This document shows positions 63,215-64,000 of a stretch of DNA of 64,000 nucleotides, piece after piece. Each line of letters opens with the position of its first letter. Within the stretch, counting starts at the first letter, position 1. The position numbers were made by a program, and so were the translations under genes. The notes below the pieces were generated by a model. It saw only the letters and a list, made by a program, of their open reading frames with translations. It was not told where the DNA came from and did no database searches. Origin of the DNA: DASVCN01 sp040905665 (GTDB taxonomy: Bacteria; Deinococcota; Deinococci; Deinococcales; Trueperaceae); contig JBBDRD010000047.1 in NCBI GenBank assembly GCA_040905665.1, forward strand, positions 1-64,000. The letters run 5' to 3'.

Positions 63215-63298
63215 TCACGGGTCGGGCTCCCGCCCTGCGGTGGCACCGCAGTGGCTCTGCAGTGCAGTCAGGCGACCGCTGGGCCCAACCGCTCACGG

Positions 63299-63304
63299 TA
63301 AGCT
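63299..63304 (+). promoter_or_regulatory. Leaderless -10 hexamer (TAAGCT) of bshC
   Basis: TAAGCT is followed by 6 nt and GTG 63311. A GTG two codons earlier lies directly after the hexamer and is less likely. Confidence 0.5.
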
Positions 63305-63310
63305 GTGCCG

Positions 63311-64000
63311 GTGGCCTCCGCTCCTCCGCCCTTTGTGACGCACTATCTCAAGGGTGAGCTGGCGGCCTTCTTCTCTCTTCCAGTGGGTGATACGGTCGCC
63401 GCCATGGCTCGCCCGCTCGACCGGCCGCGTGCGGCGCTGGCGGACGCCTTGCGGCAGGACGCCAAGCGGCTGAGCGCTCCGGTAGCGGTACACGATTCAT
63501 TGGACCGTCTGGCTCACCCCGAAAGCCGAGTGGTGGTAACCGGGCAACAGCCCGGACTGTTGCTTGGCCCCGCCTACACGCTTTCGAAGGCGATGAGCGC
63601 CATTCGGTTGGCGCGCCGGCTCGATAGCGAGGAGAGGCCGGCGGTGCCGGTGTTCTGGGTGGCTGGGCAGGACCACGACACCGAGGAGATCGATCACGCG
63701 CTTCTGCTCGATGGTGAGGAGCAGTTGCAGCGAATCGCTCTGGAATTGCCCTCCGGGGCGCCCTCGGGCCGCCTGCCCTATCGGCTCGAATGGGGCAGAT
63801 CCATAATTCGGGGCTTGGCGCGTGTTAGCGGTCGACCGGAGCACCTGGCCGAAGCTACCGCGCTCGTGGAGGAGGCGTCGGCCGCGGCCGAGAGTTACGC
63901 GGACCTGTTTTCGGCGCTGCTGTACCGCCTGTTGGGCGATGAGGGGCTGATACTCCTCGACCCGACCCGTAGCACGCTGGCGCCCTTCTTCGGCGATGTT
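63311..64000 (+). CDS. bshC: Bacillithiol biosynthesis cysteine-adding enzyme BshC (C-terminus cut by window edge)
   Basis: BshC adds Cys to glucosaminyl-malate in the last step of bacillithiol synthesis. The frame is open for 230 codons from GTG 63311 to the window end, about two fifths of the usual length. It contains VVVTGQQPGLLLGPAYTLSKAMSAIRLA and VPVFWVAGQDHDTEEIDHA, the two hallmark blocks of BshC. Bacillithiol is known from Firmicutes, Bacteroidetes and Deinococcus, and fits the taxonomic reading. bshA and bshB are not in the window. Confidence 0.92.
   Translation, partial: MASAPPPFVTHYLKGELAAFFSLPVGDTVAAMARPLDRPRAALADALRQDAKRLSAPVAVHDSLDRLAHPESRVVVTGQQPGLLLGPAYTLSKAMSAIRLARRLDSEERPAVPVFWVAGQDHDTEEIDHALLLDGEEQLQRIALELPSGAPSGRLPYRLEWGRSIIRGLARVSGRPEHLAEATALVEEASAAAESYADLFSALLYRLLGDEGLILLDPTRSTLAPFFGDV

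Overview
The window is GC-rich, gene-dense chromosomal DNA made almost entirely of housekeeping genes. There are no phage, IS, rRNA or CRISPR features. Several traits point to Deinococcota, possibly a Truepera-like lineage. One is an EF-P with Arg at the position where most bacteria have a modified Lys, as in Thermus. Others are a DUF1999-type protein, a bacillithiol gene (bshC), Asp23-family proteins, and a -10 hexamer (TANNNT) 6-7 nt before the start codon of more than ten genes, which is the leaderless-mRNA layout described for Deinococcus. The taxonomic call is inference from gene content.

Layout. 1-801: the N-terminal part of a secreted protein (minus). 0.95-4.9 kb: alpha-glucan phosphorylase, 6-phosphogluconolactonase and an HD protein. 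4.8-10.3 kb: two tandem signal peptidases I, a patatin-like phospholipase, an HtrA protease and a DUF368 undecaprenyl-phosphate transporter homologue. 10.4-15.2 kb: mnmE-hemL (minus), then truA, a DUF1999/GNAT-like gene, a cysteine-less HMA-like protein and DUF503 (plus). 15.3-20.1 kb: asp23-yloV, a lipoprotein and a secreted unknown separated by a strong terminator, and a diheme cytochrome c. 20.3-25.6 kb: rsmD, secA and pyrF (minus) and a HigBA toxin-antitoxin pair. 25.9-29.0 kb: a small membrane protein, an HNH nuclease, D-Ala-D-Ala ligase and an enoyl-CoA hydratase.

29.1-43.3 kb is the most interesting part. After a LEA-type lipoprotein, ten consecutive minus-strand genes, several overlapping by 4-8 nt, run from a serine-palmitoyltransferase-like enzyme through a GNAT acyltransferase, a CPBP membrane protein, an NAD-dependent epimerase/reductase, two GT28-like glycolipid glycosyltransferases and a flippase-like membrane protein to an FtsX-type permease, its ATPase and an MMPL transporter. 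The first enzymes match the Spt / bacterial ceramide synthase / CerR set known from Caulobacter. I therefore propose a complete pathway for making, glycosylating and exporting a sphingolipid.

43.5-50.8 kb: a GNAT gene, then the operon efp-accB-accC-asp23-nusB-folD-DUF212, a convergent comF-like gene, a polyprenyl synthase and a 64-residue membrane protein. 50.8-57.5 kb: a complete oligopeptide ABC transporter (oppA-B-C-D-F, minus), secG and tRNA-Leu(CAA). 57.8-62.4 kb: a 15-bp tandem repeat followed by overlapping purQ-purL-purF. 62.4-64 kb: a WecG/TagA glycosyltransferase and the start of bshC, which runs off the right edge.

Start codons were re-chosen where an upstream -10 hexamer, a Shine-Dalgarno sequence or a stop/start overlap decided them.
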